DNA of 64,000 nt. Source: Xestospongia bergquistia. Lineage: Eukaryota > Porifera > Demospongiae > Haplosclerida > Petrosiidae. How positions within the stretch are numbered: position 1 is the stretch's first letter; each line of letters starts with the position of its first letter. The notes below the pieces were generated by a model. It searched no databases, was not told where the DNA came from, and saw only the letters and a list, made by a program, of their open reading frames with translations. The stretch spans positions 1-64,000 of the forward strand of contig OZ014419.1 of assembly GCA_963965975.1 (NCBI GenBank), given 5' to 3'. Position numbers and translations under genes: made by a program. Below, in pieces: positions 1 through 12,400 of this stretch.

Positions 1-2278
1 TGCAGAACGCTGGCCCACAACACACTGGCAATCACAACTGTTTCAGTTTCTTTATATATGTACTGAAGATTGTCTTCATGCTCTTGAGGGGCACTTATGA
101 ATCTCATTAACAATAACTGACCAGCAATGGTCAACTAAAGTGGCTGTTTAAATAATTCACACTATAAGAAACTATATTTTTTTAAGGGACAAGAATAAAC
201 TCATCCTATTTATGCAGGAACTGGGCCCCACAAATACACCAGCCTCATCTCCATAAAGAGAGACTACCAGCCCTATTCTCTAGCCGGCCTTTGGGATACT
301 CCAAAGAGTAGGCTGGTAACCATCTCAGAGGTCTGATGCATTGCAGAACACTGGCCCACAACACACTGGCAATCACAACTGTTTTAGTTTCTTTATATAT
401 CAACTGAAGATTGTCTTCATGCTCTTGTGGGGCGCCTATGAATCTCATTAACGAAAAATGACCTGCAATGGTCAACTAATTTGGCTGTTTAAATAATTAA
501 ACTATAAGAAACTATATTTTTTTAAGGGACAAGAATAAACTCATCCTATTTATGCAGGAACTGGGCCCCACAAATACACCAGCCTCATCTCCATAAAGAG
601 AGACTACCAGCCCTATTCTCTAGCCGGCCTTTGGGATACTCCAAAGAGTAGGCTGGTAACCATCTCAGAGGTCTGATGCATTGCAGAACACTGGCCCACA
701 ACACACTGGCAATCACAACTGTTTTAGTTTCTTTATATGTCAACTGAAGATTGTCTTCATGCTCTTGTGGGGCGCCTATGAATCTCATTAACGAAAAATC
801 ACCTGCAATGGTCAACTAATTTGGCTGTTTAAATAATTAAAACTATAAGAAACTATATTTTTTTTAAGGGACAAGAATAAACTCATCCTATTTATGCAGG
901 AACTGGGCCCCACAAATACACCAGCCTCATCTCGCTTAAAGAGAGACTACCAGCCTTATTCTCTAGTCGGCCTTTGGGATACTCCAAAGAGTAGGCTGGT
1001 AACCATCTCAGAGGTCTGATGCATTGCAGAACGCTGGCCCACAACACACTGGCAATCACAACTGTTTTAGTTTCTTTATATATGTACTGAAGATTGTCTT
1101 CATGCTCTTGTGGGGCGCCTATGAATCTCATTAACGAAAAATGACCTGCAATGGTCAACTAATTTGGCTGTTTAAATAATTAAAACTATAAGAAACTATA
1201 TTTTTTTAAGGGACAAGAATAAACTCATCCTATTTATGCAGGAACCGGGCCCCACAAATACACCAGCCTCATCTCCATAAAGAGAGACTACCAGCCCTAT
1301 TCTCTAGCCGACCTTTGGGATACTCCAAAGAGTAGGCTGGTAACCATCTCAGAGGTCTGATGCATTGCAGAACACTGGCCCACAACACACTGGCAATCAC
1401 AACTGTTTCAGTTTCTTTATATATGTACTGAAGATTGTCTTCATGCTCTTGTGGGGCACTTATGAATCTCATTAACAATAACTGACCAGCAATGGCAAAC
1501 AAAATTGTCTGTTTAAATAATTAACACTATGAGAAACTATATTTTTAAGGGACAAGAATAAACTTATCCTATTTAAAGAGGAACTGGGCCCCACAAATAC
1601 ACCAGCCTCGTCTCGCTTAAAGAGAGACTACTAGCCCTATTCTCTAGTCGGCCTTTAGGATACTCTAAAGAGTATGCTGGTAACCATCTCAGAGGTCTTA
1701 TGCATTGCAGAACGCTGGCCCACAACACACTGGCAATCACAACTGTTTCAGTTTCTTTATATATGTACTGAAGATTGTCTTCATGCTCTTGTGGGGCACT
1801 TATGAATCTCATTAACAATAACTGACCAGCAATGGTCAACTAAAGCGGCTGTTTAAATAATTAACACTATAAGAAACTATATTTTTAAGGGACAAGAATA
1901 AACTTATCCTATTTAAGGAGGAACTGGGCCCCACAAATACACCAGCCTCGTCTCGCTTAGAGAGAGACTACCAGCCCTATTCTCTAGTCGGCCTTTGGGA
2001 TACTCCAAAGAGTATGCTGGTAACCATCTCAGAGGTCTTATGCATTGCAGAACACTGGTATGCATTGCAGAACACTGGCCCACAACACACTGGCAATCAC
2101 AACTGTTTCAGTTTCTTTATATATGTACTGAAGATTGTCTTCATGCTCTTGTGGGGCACCTATGAATCTCATTAACAATAACTGACCAGCAATGGTCAAC
2201 TAAAGTGGCTGTTTAAATAATTCACACTATAAGAAACTATATTTTTTTAAGGGACAAGAATAAACTCATTCTATTTAT
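1..2278. repeat. 340-bp satellite, seven tandem copies
   Basis: The landmark CTGGCCCACAACACACTGG recurs at about 10, 351, 691, 1034, 1375, 1715 and 2075, so the period is 340-343 bp, with a last step of 360 bp because of an 18-20 bp local duplication near 2041-2060. The array is cut by the window's left edge and stops in AT-rich DNA near 2278. Copies differ by scattered substitutions and small indels. Each of the first five complete copies keeps a 76-88 codon open frame on the minus strand (for example 475-245 and 1839-1573). I recognise no domain in it, and shared recent ancestry of the copies is enough to explain the conservation, so I do not call it a gene. Confidence 0.95.
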
Positions 2279-2582
2279 CCTCATCGTCATGTTCCTGTAG
2301 GAGGTTGTAATGCCAACCATATTTCATACATTGTTATTATTATATGCTAATTAAACTTGTAAATTGCTAGCACAAAACAATTATTGTTTACATTATAAAT
2401 AAATGTACTTAATTTTTTTAATTTTAATATTATAACAACAACCAAAACTATAAGTTAATAGGTCTTCAATCTGTAATAAAATAATGATAATTTAATCAAA
2501 ATAATTCACATTATAGAACTTACGGAAAAGTGTCTTCATAAGGAATACCGTGGTCTTCATCATACTTCATTCGACGATATTA
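2279..2582. other. AT-rich spacer with a short ATP9-exon-like match
   Basis: This is low-complexity AT-rich DNA with no supported gene. Its first 25 or so bases (2279-2304) nearly match part of ATP9 exon 1 at 9238-9264, and the following ~50 bases resemble 6958-7010. The last part, about 2525-2582, reads as the conserved tail of the prominin-like frame but lies beyond two in-frame stops. Confidence 0.6.
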
Positions 2583-3045
2583 TTAAGATGTGACAATAGC
2601 AAATACAATGACAGGAATCAGAAAAACACCACACAATCCAAGAGATAACCACAATCCATTCTAAAGAAAAAGACAAGATGAAAACTTTTTAAATTTATCT
2701 CACCAATCCATCTAAAGTAAAACCACAAACTGCATTAAAGAATCCAGTGTACACAGCATAGACTGGATAGCAATTACCAACATCATTTTGAAGCTATAAT
2801 AACAAGATTATATAAACAATCACTACAGTTATACTTACAGCTGAAAATGCATGATCAATTAATTGTTGTGAATATACCAATTGCTCGAGGAAAGACAGTT
2901 TGAACATCCTAGCAATACAAAATATTATACCAAGTATTGTGTGCACTAACTTGAACTAGCAGATCAACACCTTTTTCAATGAAATTGTTAAACGTGGAGT
3001 TGATATCAGACAACAGATCATCAATACCATTGTAATCAATCATAT
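2583..3045 (-). pseudogene. prominin-like 3' end (decayed or truncated)
   Basis: Four short exon-like blocks read right to left (about 3045-2954, 2908-2840, 2793-2704, 2660-2583) with GT..AG borders. The last two encode NCYPVYAVYTGFFNAVCGF followed by NGLWLSLGLCGVFLIPVIV. These match the cysteine-bearing last extracellular loop and final membrane helix of prominins (CD133 family), pentaspan glycoproteins of membrane protrusions. After the helix the frame meets TAA TAA at 2580-2585, yet the same frame continues with YRRMKYDEDHG, which resembles the conserved YRRM cytoplasmic tail of prominins. I find no convincing upstream exons for the other four membrane spans. A decayed copy is the simplest reading; a real short isoform is possible. 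Confidence 0.6.
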
Positions 3046-3059
3046 TAGGTATAATTTAT

Positions 3060-3690
3060 AAGATTTTTTGGGCCAAACTTTTTTAAATTTTAACCCTTTA
3101 TTTCCTTTTTTGGCGCCAAAAATACGTGTATTTTAACCACTTAGTCACCCCAAAGTCTTCAGAAAATTTCAGTCTTAATTTCTAATATTTTTGGAGCCAA
3201 AATTTTTAAAAATTTAACCCTTTATTTCCTTCGTTTTTGGCGCCAAAAAAACGCGTATTGTAACCTTTTAGTCACCCCAAAGTCTTTGGAAAATTTCAGT
3301 CTTAATTTATAAGATTTTTGGGGCGAAATTTTTTAAAATTTAACCCTTTCTTTCCTTCGTTTTGTCACGCCAAAAATACGCGTATTTCAGTCTTAATTTC
3401 AAAGTTTTTGGCGCCAAGATTTTTTAAAATTTAACCCTTTATTTCCTTCCTTTTTTGGCACAAAAAATACAAAGGAAATAAAACGAATAATTTTAAGATT
3501 TTTGGCGCCAAAATTTTTTTACATTTAACCCTTTATTTTTTTTCGTTTTTTGGTGCCATAAAAACGCGTATTTTAACCCCTTAGTCACCCCAAAGTCTTA
3601 GGGAAATTTAAGTCATAATATCAAAAATTTTTAGCGCCAAAAATTTTTTAAATTCAACCCTTTATTTCCTTCCTTTTACACTTTAACCAT
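3060..3690. repeat. diverged tandem array built on TTGGCGCCAA
   Basis: A unit of roughly 100-130 bp repeats about five times. Each unit contains an A/T run, the phrase TTTAACCCTTTATTTCCTT, the perfect palindrome TTGGCGCCAA or a near copy, and often CGCGTATTTTAACC with TTAGTCACCCCAAAGTCTT. Copies are clearly diverged. No coding potential is seen. Confidence 0.85.
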
Positions 3691-3784
3691 GCTCCATTAG
3701 TAAAGCAACACCAAGAAGTGTAAGTCTAACTTCTACCACAATAACCCACCAATCAGACATCATCTGCCACACCCACTGACTATT

Positions 3785-4050
3785 TTAATTGTGGCTTACT
3801 TTGACCACACCTCATATTTCAATTATTCCTAGGTCAGCCTAGAATATAAGCCTGACTACACACACAAATATTACAGCTGACACACCTACCAACAAATGGG
3901 TGTGGCATATTCTGACCACACCTCATATTTCAATTAATCCCTAGGTTAGCACCACGCATACTTATAGTAGACACGCCTACCAACTATTGGGTGTGGCTTA
4001 TTTGGACCACACCTCATATTTTTATTAATGCTCTATGTCTGCCCAGAATA
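3785..4050. repeat. three diverged copies of a ~100-bp repeat
   Basis: The phrase GACCACACCTCATATTT preceded by GTGTGGCTTA-like sequence recurs at about 3791, 3900 and 3991. Each is followed by AATTAATCCCTAGGT-like sequence and ACACACGCCTACCAAC. It looks like an old short tandem repeat or mobile-element remnant. No gene is visible here. Confidence 0.75.
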
Positions 4051-4286
4051 GCCTTGGCGTGTTTGGGGGTGGAAACAAGACAACTAATTTGTTGCTTGTG
4101 ACTTCCTCAGCCTTCTCCTGGATTATATACTCACCTTTTTTCCTTACTCTAGAAGGTATAATTGTATTGTACTTTAATTAAAAATACACATTACCAAATC
4201 TATGACTGTCAAATGTGCCACTCTCAAATGATATACTACCAACAACTACACTTTATGACCTTGTGTAAAATACTAGTAAACTTACA

Positions 4287-4745
4287 CCCTCAGTGTGGAG
4301 ATAGAAGAATGTCTTGAGACAGCAACCCCCAACCTAAAAATCTGTAGAAAAAAAGTTGAAAAAAGAAGAAAAAATATGAAATAATATATAATAAAAATTA
4401 TAAAATAAAGCATACATTATTGTTACCTCCAACTTACAACCACACCTAGATCCTGGACTCCAACGATGCTATAAAAAGAAACAGAAATAAGAAATAATAT
4501 TGTGCTATAAACTACTAAGTCAACATAATACACATCACTAACTTACACCCTGAGATGGAGAGATGTGTTTTGGGCAGCAACCCCCAACCTAAAGATCTGT
4601 AGAAAAAAAATTAAGAAAAGAAGAAAAAATATGAAATAATATATAATAAAAATTATAAAAAAAAACATACATTATTGTTACCTCCAACTTACTACCACCA
4701 CACCTAGATTCAGGACTCCAACGATGCTACATAAAGAAAGAATAA
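4287..4745. repeat. ~265-bp tandem duplication with exon-like blocks
   Basis: Two copies (about 4287-4480 and 4552-4745) share a block beginning CTTACACCCT and ending with CCAACGATGCTA. On the minus strand each copy has two short blocks flanked by plausible acceptor and donor sites (CTACAG before, GTAACA after), giving peptides such as HRWSPGSRCGCKLE and IFRLGVAAQNTSLHLR. I cannot assign them to a family. They may be duplicated exons of a lost or unrecognised gene. Confidence 0.6.
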
Positions 4746-7320
4746 AGAGTAATTATGTAATATAGGCTAACATTACATTACAATATATTGACAGTATATC
4801 ATTTGAGAGTGGTACATTTGACAGTTGTACATTTGGCAGTATCACAAAATAAAAGTTATTGAAGTACTCTTAATAGTTTTACTAACAAATAAGAAACTTA
4901 CACTTTATAAAGTCTTTAACCTGTGTGTGTGTGTGTGTGTGTGTGACTCAAACATAAAAAGTTACAATGTTATGTTATACAGTGTTATGATTTTACTAAC
5001 AGAATAAACTATATGTACCTTTAGTAATCATTAATAACAAACTGTCCAGATTGTTTCGCTAGTACATAACATAGACACAACGTAAACTGCCTACAGAATA
5101 AAAAATTATGTCATCAGTGATTATAATTGTGTATGTTACTACATTATGTTACCATGTTATATATGCTAGCAGCATCCATAACACCAAAGACTCTGGAAGT
5201 GATCTGGTGTTTACAATATAATATAAAGCAGTTTATAACTAATTAATATTTGGTAACTTTTCATTGCTATTCAGGAGATAGGACTAGCATATAATCCTAT
5301 GAAGAAAGAAAGGATATGAAAATAGTGATCTGACAAAAGGCTTACTTGAGAAATCTTTCTTGTTTTTAACCAAAGTTGTTCTTACTATCAGTAGCACTCA
5401 AACATATTATGATTAATATACAAATTAATACACAATTTATATGTGTACCTCATATTATGGTGATAGGAGACATTGACATGAAAGAAAATACTGCAATAAA
5501 CCATGAGCCTATTCTTACAGACAAATAAACAGTAAACATGATAATTGACTAACCTCCTTATCAGTAGTCTTACTGCAGTCTGAAAATATACATTGACAAA
5601 AATGTGAACAAAATTAAATAGAATGGATTCTTACAAATATATTTAGACATCAGGCTATTCCTATAGCCACACACATTTGGCTAACAAGTTTTATAAACTC
5701 ATTTTAAGCCTGTGATAAAGAGTGAGAGAACACACAATTAATTATACTACAGTCTTACATATTCCTTATTATCCAGAAGTTAGTATACAAATCTGACAAT
5801 TTATTCAACTCCATGAACACTTATGAATTAGAAACATATCAATATTGCAATGTAGAATGACAGACCTTCAATTCTTCTTTGATTCTTGCTGTAACGATGT
5901 CTGTTTATTGCGCCAAATTCTGCACATTCACGTGATTTGTAGTATACTGACGTAGTGCACGTATTCAGTATACTATAACTATGACCTGTAGTATACTAAG
6001 TCAGTATACTATAAGTTATGTGAACATATACAATTTTCGGCTATAGTACTATACTAACATTGATGCAACAAGAATTGATGAAGGATTGAACTCACAGTTG
6101 TTAATAGAGTAGAATATATGTGACCTAATTTGCGACCACTTCTGTCAAATAAAAAATCTCAGTATGGACAGACAAAGTGATGATTTCAATATTTTTGGGT
6201 ATTTGAGTTAAACAAAAACAAAGAGAATAGTACCTGACAGTCATTTTGAAGCGTCTATAAATCCAACGTTCTTTCTAGATTAGCAAGTAGAAGCATTCGT
6301 GTTCTCATATATATATATTAGTGTACGATATGCGTGGGTGGAAAATTAAATTCCATTGTTCTCAAAATTAAATTAATTTTTGGTAGTAGCCACTGTATTT
6401 CTGTTTATATATTGTTTCTTTAGCAACGCTTGCATTTATCCAAGGTCTCAAATAATTCAGCATTATCTATACTTTAAAATGGTACGAAAATATAAAAATG
6501 ACAGAAATGATTCAAGTGGTCCCTTTTTGCATATCCAGTCACATATAGTCAGACTTATGTTTTAATTCCTGGATAATGAACATCCAAGACTGTGTTATAT
6601 GTAATGTTGTTGTATTATCTCTCTGTGTGTTATTGATCTTTAATAACTTTTTACAGTTGTACTGTTCTCAACAATGAATTATGTTCTTGGGCAACAAGTT
6701 AACTACAAAATATGAAAGTCAAATTCTCTTCATGGCTCATTAGAAAAGCCAAATATTTGTCATCAAAATCAACAGCAAACACAATCACTTCTAACTGGTT
6801 CTTTTCATATGGTCTTCCTTGAAACTTCTTATGTACCTAATCTATAATATCTCCCATTGCTCATCAGTTAGCCAAGTTAATCACAAATAGGAACAGTTCC
6901 TCTATCAATGTCAAGAAGTCCAGCTGGATTCCCAAATCATAACATAACTATAATATGGAGGTCGTAACACCTACCACATTTCATATATTGTTATATTATA
7001 TACTATTATACTTAACAAATCAACATGTGAAAAAATAGCTCCATCAAATATTGTCCTGAACTTAAAAACATTAATGTTAAAGTTAATTAAAAGTTGTGGT
7101 CAACTGGTGTTACCACTGATAGAGTAATTTTTCACAAATGTTTTAATGTGTTTAAAATAAATGTATTATTAAAGCAAAGAGTAATATTATAATAATATAT
7201 TTAATGACTGAATTAAAAAGACAATACACTATTAATCTCTAGGATAATCCACATGATGTATTAAAGGAATCATGGCATCTGCTAGTTCCTTAGTACAAGA
7301 GACTAGCACCAGCATTCTAT
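4746..7320. other. AT-rich spacer, no confident gene
   Basis: The stretch contains a (TG)n run at 4921-4944 and scattered minus-strand frames too short to assign. One weak signal is a minus-strand frame at about 6830-6716 including VFAVDFDDKYLAFL, which resembles a WD-repeat strand of beta-TrCP-like F-box proteins. Nothing else is supported. Confidence 0.5.
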
Positions 7321-7329
7321 CTAGATTTT

Positions 7330-7350
7330 TTTTGGGGGGGGGGGGGGGGA
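7330..7350. repeat. poly-G tract
   Basis: A run of about 20 nearly pure G bases follows a T run. It can form stacked G structures and is prone to sequencing and length error. A C run of similar length lies about 250 bp to the right at 7598-7619, so the two form a widely spaced inverted repeat. Confidence 0.9.
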
Positions 7351-7597
7351 GGGGATAATTTGACTACCAATGCACTTTTAGCTTTATTGAATAACATGTT
7401 GCAAATAACTAAAGAGAATAAATAATAATTATTAATTACAATGCTGTTTTTTTTTCTTGACTTTTTTGTAATTTTTGATAATTTCTTCCAGTGCTTCATC
7501 TGTTAAACATTCAGGTCCTTCAATACATAATTCTCATTGCATTCTCTAATGTTTCTTATCCTATCCTGCTTCTCAATCTTGTTTAAAGCGTCCCCCC

Positions 7598-7619
7598 TTC
7601 CCCCCCCCCCCCCCCCCCC
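7598..7619. repeat. poly-C tract
   Basis: A C run of about 20 bases borders the inositol-monophosphatase fragment and is complementary to the G run at 7330-7350. Length is likely unstable. Confidence 0.9.
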
Positions 7620-7620
7620 A

Positions 7621-7851
7621 GTAGATAAACCCAGAGCACACACACCACGTCCAATCAAATCAAAGGGAGCTCCTATAATAAATTTTCATAAATAGTGAAA
7701 GATATTTGCCTTACCTGTTGGGTGGAGAGAAACTCCCACCAGCTTCTCTGACAAGGAGTTCTCCTGCTACATAATCCCAGCAATGAATACTATAATCAAG
7801 TCAGCTCCACCCATAGAAACCATGCACAAACTAAGAGCTGAAGAACCTAAT
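7621..7851 (-). pseudogene. inositol monophosphatase fragment, frameshifted
   Basis: Two minus-strand blocks match the C-terminal half of the Mg-dependent inositol monophosphatase family, which hydrolyses inositol phosphates. Block 7851-7716 first reads GSSALSLCMVSMGGADL and then, in another frame, IHCWDYVAGELLVREAGG; together these are the family's substrate and metal-binding signature (GGAD..IHCWD.AAG...EAGG). Block 7672-7621 reads GAPFDLIGRGVCALG, like the family's GGPFDL segment. The frame changes between GGADL and IHCWD, and joining the two blocks at their GT..AG sites also breaks frame. No N-terminal half with the usual E, DPxDGT residues was found. This is a gene relic. Confidence 0.8.
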
Positions 7852-8001
7852 GTAAAAATGGTATAGTCTATGCATAATAAAACTATTAGTTAATAAAGAG
7901 TTATAATAATTATAATGTTATGACAATTACTCCTACCTATCACTAACAATCTGAAATAATTATTTACATCTTGAGGGTGGAGCTTATTTTACAAATTTCG
8001 G

Positions 8002-8226
8002 GTGTGGCTATCAGCAAAAATGACATTATCTTATGAAGAGTTTTTGAAGGATATTTCTCGGTTCCTTGATCTTTCAAATTCATCAAGAGATGGATGGGAC
8101 CTCAGAGAGATAGATGAAGTGAAGTATCTATGCAAAAAAACTTCTTTAGACGCACCTATTAACCATTTCACAGATGGGACCAAATTCAATGCAATTACAG
8201 TGTGGGCAGCTCATATTGCAAATTGA
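8002..8226 (+). CDS. unassigned short ORF (74 codons)
   Basis: This frame encodes a hydrophilic peptide containing YEEFLKDISRFLDLSNSS and a later YLCKK. The spacing of the F, S, DGWDLR and YLCKK residues weakly recalls the N-terminus of ATG10-type autophagy E2 enzymes, but the catalytic region was not found downstream. It may be an isolated first exon, a decayed copy or chance. I would treat it as hypothetical. Confidence 0.25.
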   Translation: MWLSAKMTLSYEEFLKDISRFLDLSNSSRDGWDLREIDEVKYLCKKTSLDAPINHFTDGTKFNAITVWAAHIAN

Positions 8227-9186
8227 CAACTAAAATCAAAACAATGCTTTGAACTCTTGTTCCATCCAAGTGTTTGCCATGGCGACACCCCTGGATCGTC
8301 TCTAATATCATAGCAACAGGAAGGTTACAAAATACATTCAACATCAGTGATAATACTACAAAGAATGAAGCTCTCTTTCTTCATTTACGAATAGTGAATA
8401 CTAATAAAATACAGAGATCTGTCTGTCTGTCTTTAGTACTATTTTATTGATATATAGCTATAGTAATAGAGAGATGACAACTATATATTATGAATTTAAT
8501 ACATTTAAAATTAAAAAAAAAACCCTTGTGTGTTGCCCAAACGATTCCTACTCGCTCACCCACTCAGGCTTCCACTTAGGCTCCAGGATTCCCTGCTATT
8601 TTTAGTCCATCTGTTAACTTTGACAATTGACAATAGTGTAAAATATGTAATGTCTCGTAAACTGTTGTAATTTAGATACAATAACACTATGCATAATGTA
8701 ACATATAGTATGTAATAAAAGATAATATTTTTTTTAATTAATAAAACACAATTAGCTTATAGTAGTATGTGGTAAAAATCCTATACAATTACTTGATCCA
8801 CACTAACAAGATTTATGACTTAGAGAAGCATCTTGTGTGTTATCAGAATATCTAAATGTTAGTTCTTGCCCAACTTTAATATCTGCTATAGTAAAAAGAC
8901 AAAGATGTGGAATCATCAAAAGCAACAGCAGACATAATCAAATCCTAAAAAAGAAATAATGAAAAGTAATGACGTATTATGAGTTAACGTAAACTGCTGT
9001 GTGTCCTGTTAACTTACACGCCAGACTCTTTGAAAATATTTATGAAGTTTGAGTTATAGTTTCTTCTTAAATCATATCAACATTACTCGTTGCATTTTTT
9101 GACCCAAAAATTGTTTATCTGGTTACTCTGGTACATGATGTCAGAACAATATTTAACCCTTTCAATTCCAACGCTGTATTCGTTTA
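8227..9186. other. spacer upstream of the ATP9 gene
   Basis: No gene is supported. The DNA is AT-rich with a short A run near 8511. A small minus-strand frame at about 8960-8905 reads MSAVAFDDSTSL, weakly like the fragment at 6730-6780. The 5' flank of ATP9 presumably includes its promoter, but no clear TATA box was found. Confidence 0.5.
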
Positions 9187-9335
9187 ATGGCTAATAATTT
9201 ACCTTCCCTTAGTCTTGGAAGTATCCCTTGGTCGACTCCTCATCGTCATATTCCTGTAGGAGGAGGCGGTCGTAGAGTGTCTCACGAAGATAGTTTACTT
9301 AGTAGTTTAGATGAAGTGAGATATTCCACTGAGAT

Positions 9336-9419
<84 letters not shown>

Positions 9420-12400
9420 ATATATGTATGTATATATATGTATATATATATTACATACATTATATAAGTATTATGATGCTTAATAGGTACCCTTAATGAG
9501 TGAGGATGGATCTGATCATGAACAAGATCCTATTAGCTACTACCAAAGAATGAAAAGGCAAGATTTAGAATATGATGACACACTGTAACTATTTATTAGA
9601 TTTTGGCATGATTGTATCTTCAAAAGTGAACCATCATTACCTAGAACTATTGTCATGACAGATAAAATAGCTGTAAGGCTAGTAAGATATGACATGAGTA
9701 TTACTCTACTTATTAGAAACAATATTCATCAAACAAGATATGTAATCAGAAATATAATGTTGTCACTTTCCTACCAAAGGTTGTATGACACTCATTTCTC
9801 TAATTTATCAACCTAATGACAATTTATAGGTATTATATCAGCAATTTAAGGTTTTTCTGAATCTATATTTTTTGATGATTGCTTTATCTCAGCTTGTTCC
9901 TCAATTACGGATTGGTTATTGGTATACATACTGGGGTCCACTGGTATGTTTATTCTATATACATAACATATCAATTGCTTGTAGATATTTGTTATTAGTG
10001 TCACGATGTGTCGTGAAATTTTTGATGACATTAAAAGATATACAAGAGACAAAGAAATCAATCAACAAAAATATTACAAAATGACCAAGCAAGGTGAGCT
10101 GTAGTTAGATCACCATAATATCTTTGTTGCTTGAACAGGTCTTGTAGTTACTACCAGTGACAAGATTGCCATATCAGATGTTATTGTCATTAATAGGGTA
10201 CTGAGCTGAGTTCAAATGCTAATTATTGCTAATCATTTAGGATCAACGTGTACCGGCAGATATGATCTTATTACGTACTTCATTAAGTAATAATGGTATG
10301 ATTTTATAACTTGTCTATTTTAATTAACAATTATAATCTTTATAGGGTCATGTTTTATTCGTACTGATCAATTAGATGGCGAAACAGATTGGAAACTGCG
10401 CACAGCATTACCTTGTCTACAGCAATTAGAGTGTGATGAGGTATCTCATTTTCAATGTGTTCATAGTTTGATTCGATCATAGGACTTACTATCACAAAAT
10501 ATAACAGTGATTGTTGAACCTCCTCAAAAGAAGCTGTATTCATTTACTGGGAAATTGTCAATGGTACATTCTCTCAATGCTAACTATAAGCATCTTTACT
10601 TCTCTTCAGGATGAAAAAAGCAATGATGAAACTATATATGAACCCCTCTCTATAGTGAACACATTATGGTCAAACACTGTTCTTGCTACAGGTATATTGT
10701 CTTTATTAAATGTTATTATATTGACTTATTTAGGCTCTGTGATGGGTCTGGTCATTTATACTGGCCATGATACTCGTAGTGCACTCCACACTAGTACACC
10801 TAGAGTCAAGGTGAGTTCAATTAATTCTTTCAAGTTTTTTGAATTTCTCTAAAGAATGGACAAGTGGATGAGGAAATCAACAACCGGACAAAGCTTCTCT
10901 TTTTAGCAATGTTGATTGTAGCTGTAATTATGTTAGCACTGAAGGTAATGAATGAACAAGAAACCACTATATTGTTAGTGTCCTATGCATCAGGGCTTTT
11001 CAGGACCATGGTTTGTATATCTCGTACGGTTTGTAATACTCTTTTCATACATAATTCCAATTAGGTAAAGATTGTTATGTCATTGAGATCCTAGTCATTT
11101 TTTTTATTTTATAGTTTACGTGTCAACTTGGATATGGGAAAACTAGTATATAGCTGGATCATTCAAAGAGATACTTGTATTGCTAATACACTTGTAAGAA
11201 GCAGTACCATTTCTGAAGAACTTGGTCGAATTGAGTATTTGCTCAGTGACAAAACTGGCACTTTGACCAAAAATGAGATGGTAAATAGATTTAAATTTTA
11301 CAAATATGTTCTACATAGTCTTTGTTCAGGGATTTAAAAAGATACATTTGGGATCTATGTCCTATTCTGCTGAGTCTGTTGATGAGGTAAGCCATGTCTT
11401 TTGAAATTGCTGGGATAGTGGGAGTGCTGGTAATTTGATAGAGCCTCTGCTAGGCTGTTGAAGTCGTGATAATGATCGTTTGAGCGGTTGATCAGAAGCT
11501 GATGCAGCTCTGGTATAAAATTCTTGATCCCCTGAGTCTTGATCTTGTTTTATAGTTTGTACTGGTTTGATTACGTTTCCTATGTAAAAGTATATATAAA
11601 AACAATTTATAATTAACAACTGACCTACCAAAAGTGGTTGCATCATCTTGACCAATTTTAATGATGTCAGGGGACAGCCTTTTATACCTTGATAGGAAAC
11701 AATTGTTATGTTTGCACTTAAAAAAAGATAATGATTACTTTCTGTCAGACAAAGAGTTTGTTCTGCAAAAGCTCTCCCAGTTTTCAATGAAATATTGAGA
11801 AGGTTGGTAATCACCACAATAGTATCTCATCCGAAAACACTGTTTGGGTTGTACACGAAAATGTTGGAGAATTTTTTTAACAGCTGGATGGTGGAAGGTC
11901 AGCAAGCACAAACAAACAGCAGCTATACGTCGAGTTTCTTCTTGTTTACTGGCTAACATATTTACTAAAAGAGGAATAACACCTAGTGCTACAAATCCTC
12001 CTGCCAGCCCTGCACGCATGTGTACTAGTCCACAAATTAAGACGACTGTATTCACTTCTAAATCTAGGTTTGCATTGACGTTTTGCTTAAGACTGTGCAT
12101 CAAACGTTTGATACCAAACGCCATAATTTGAGTAGGTTTATAATCAGTATAAATTCTTGCTAATACCACCATTTGAAATGCAACTTCAGCATTTAACACT
12201 TCATCTTTGCTAGCTAATGTTAAAAATGGCTGTATAAGCATGCCTCCATTTGTCACCATCTTCGCTTGTATTTGAGTTGTATTATAAGCTAGATAGCACA
12301 CTGCACGTGTATATATGATGGATACACCACCACACCATCTTTGTAATGGTTGTAATAAATCCTGCAAAGATTTGACACGTAGTATAGCATTCTTAATAGT

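Noticed and set aside
1..2278. CRISPR array or protein-coding tandem gene family
   Set aside because: Units are 340 bp with no short identical repeats and variable spacers, in animal DNA; no start or splice signals or known domain support a gene.
9187..9483. 98-codon frame running into an IYIYIY repeat
   Set aside because: The frame reads through an intron microsatellite; splicing at 9315/9487 restores the ATP9 N-terminus.
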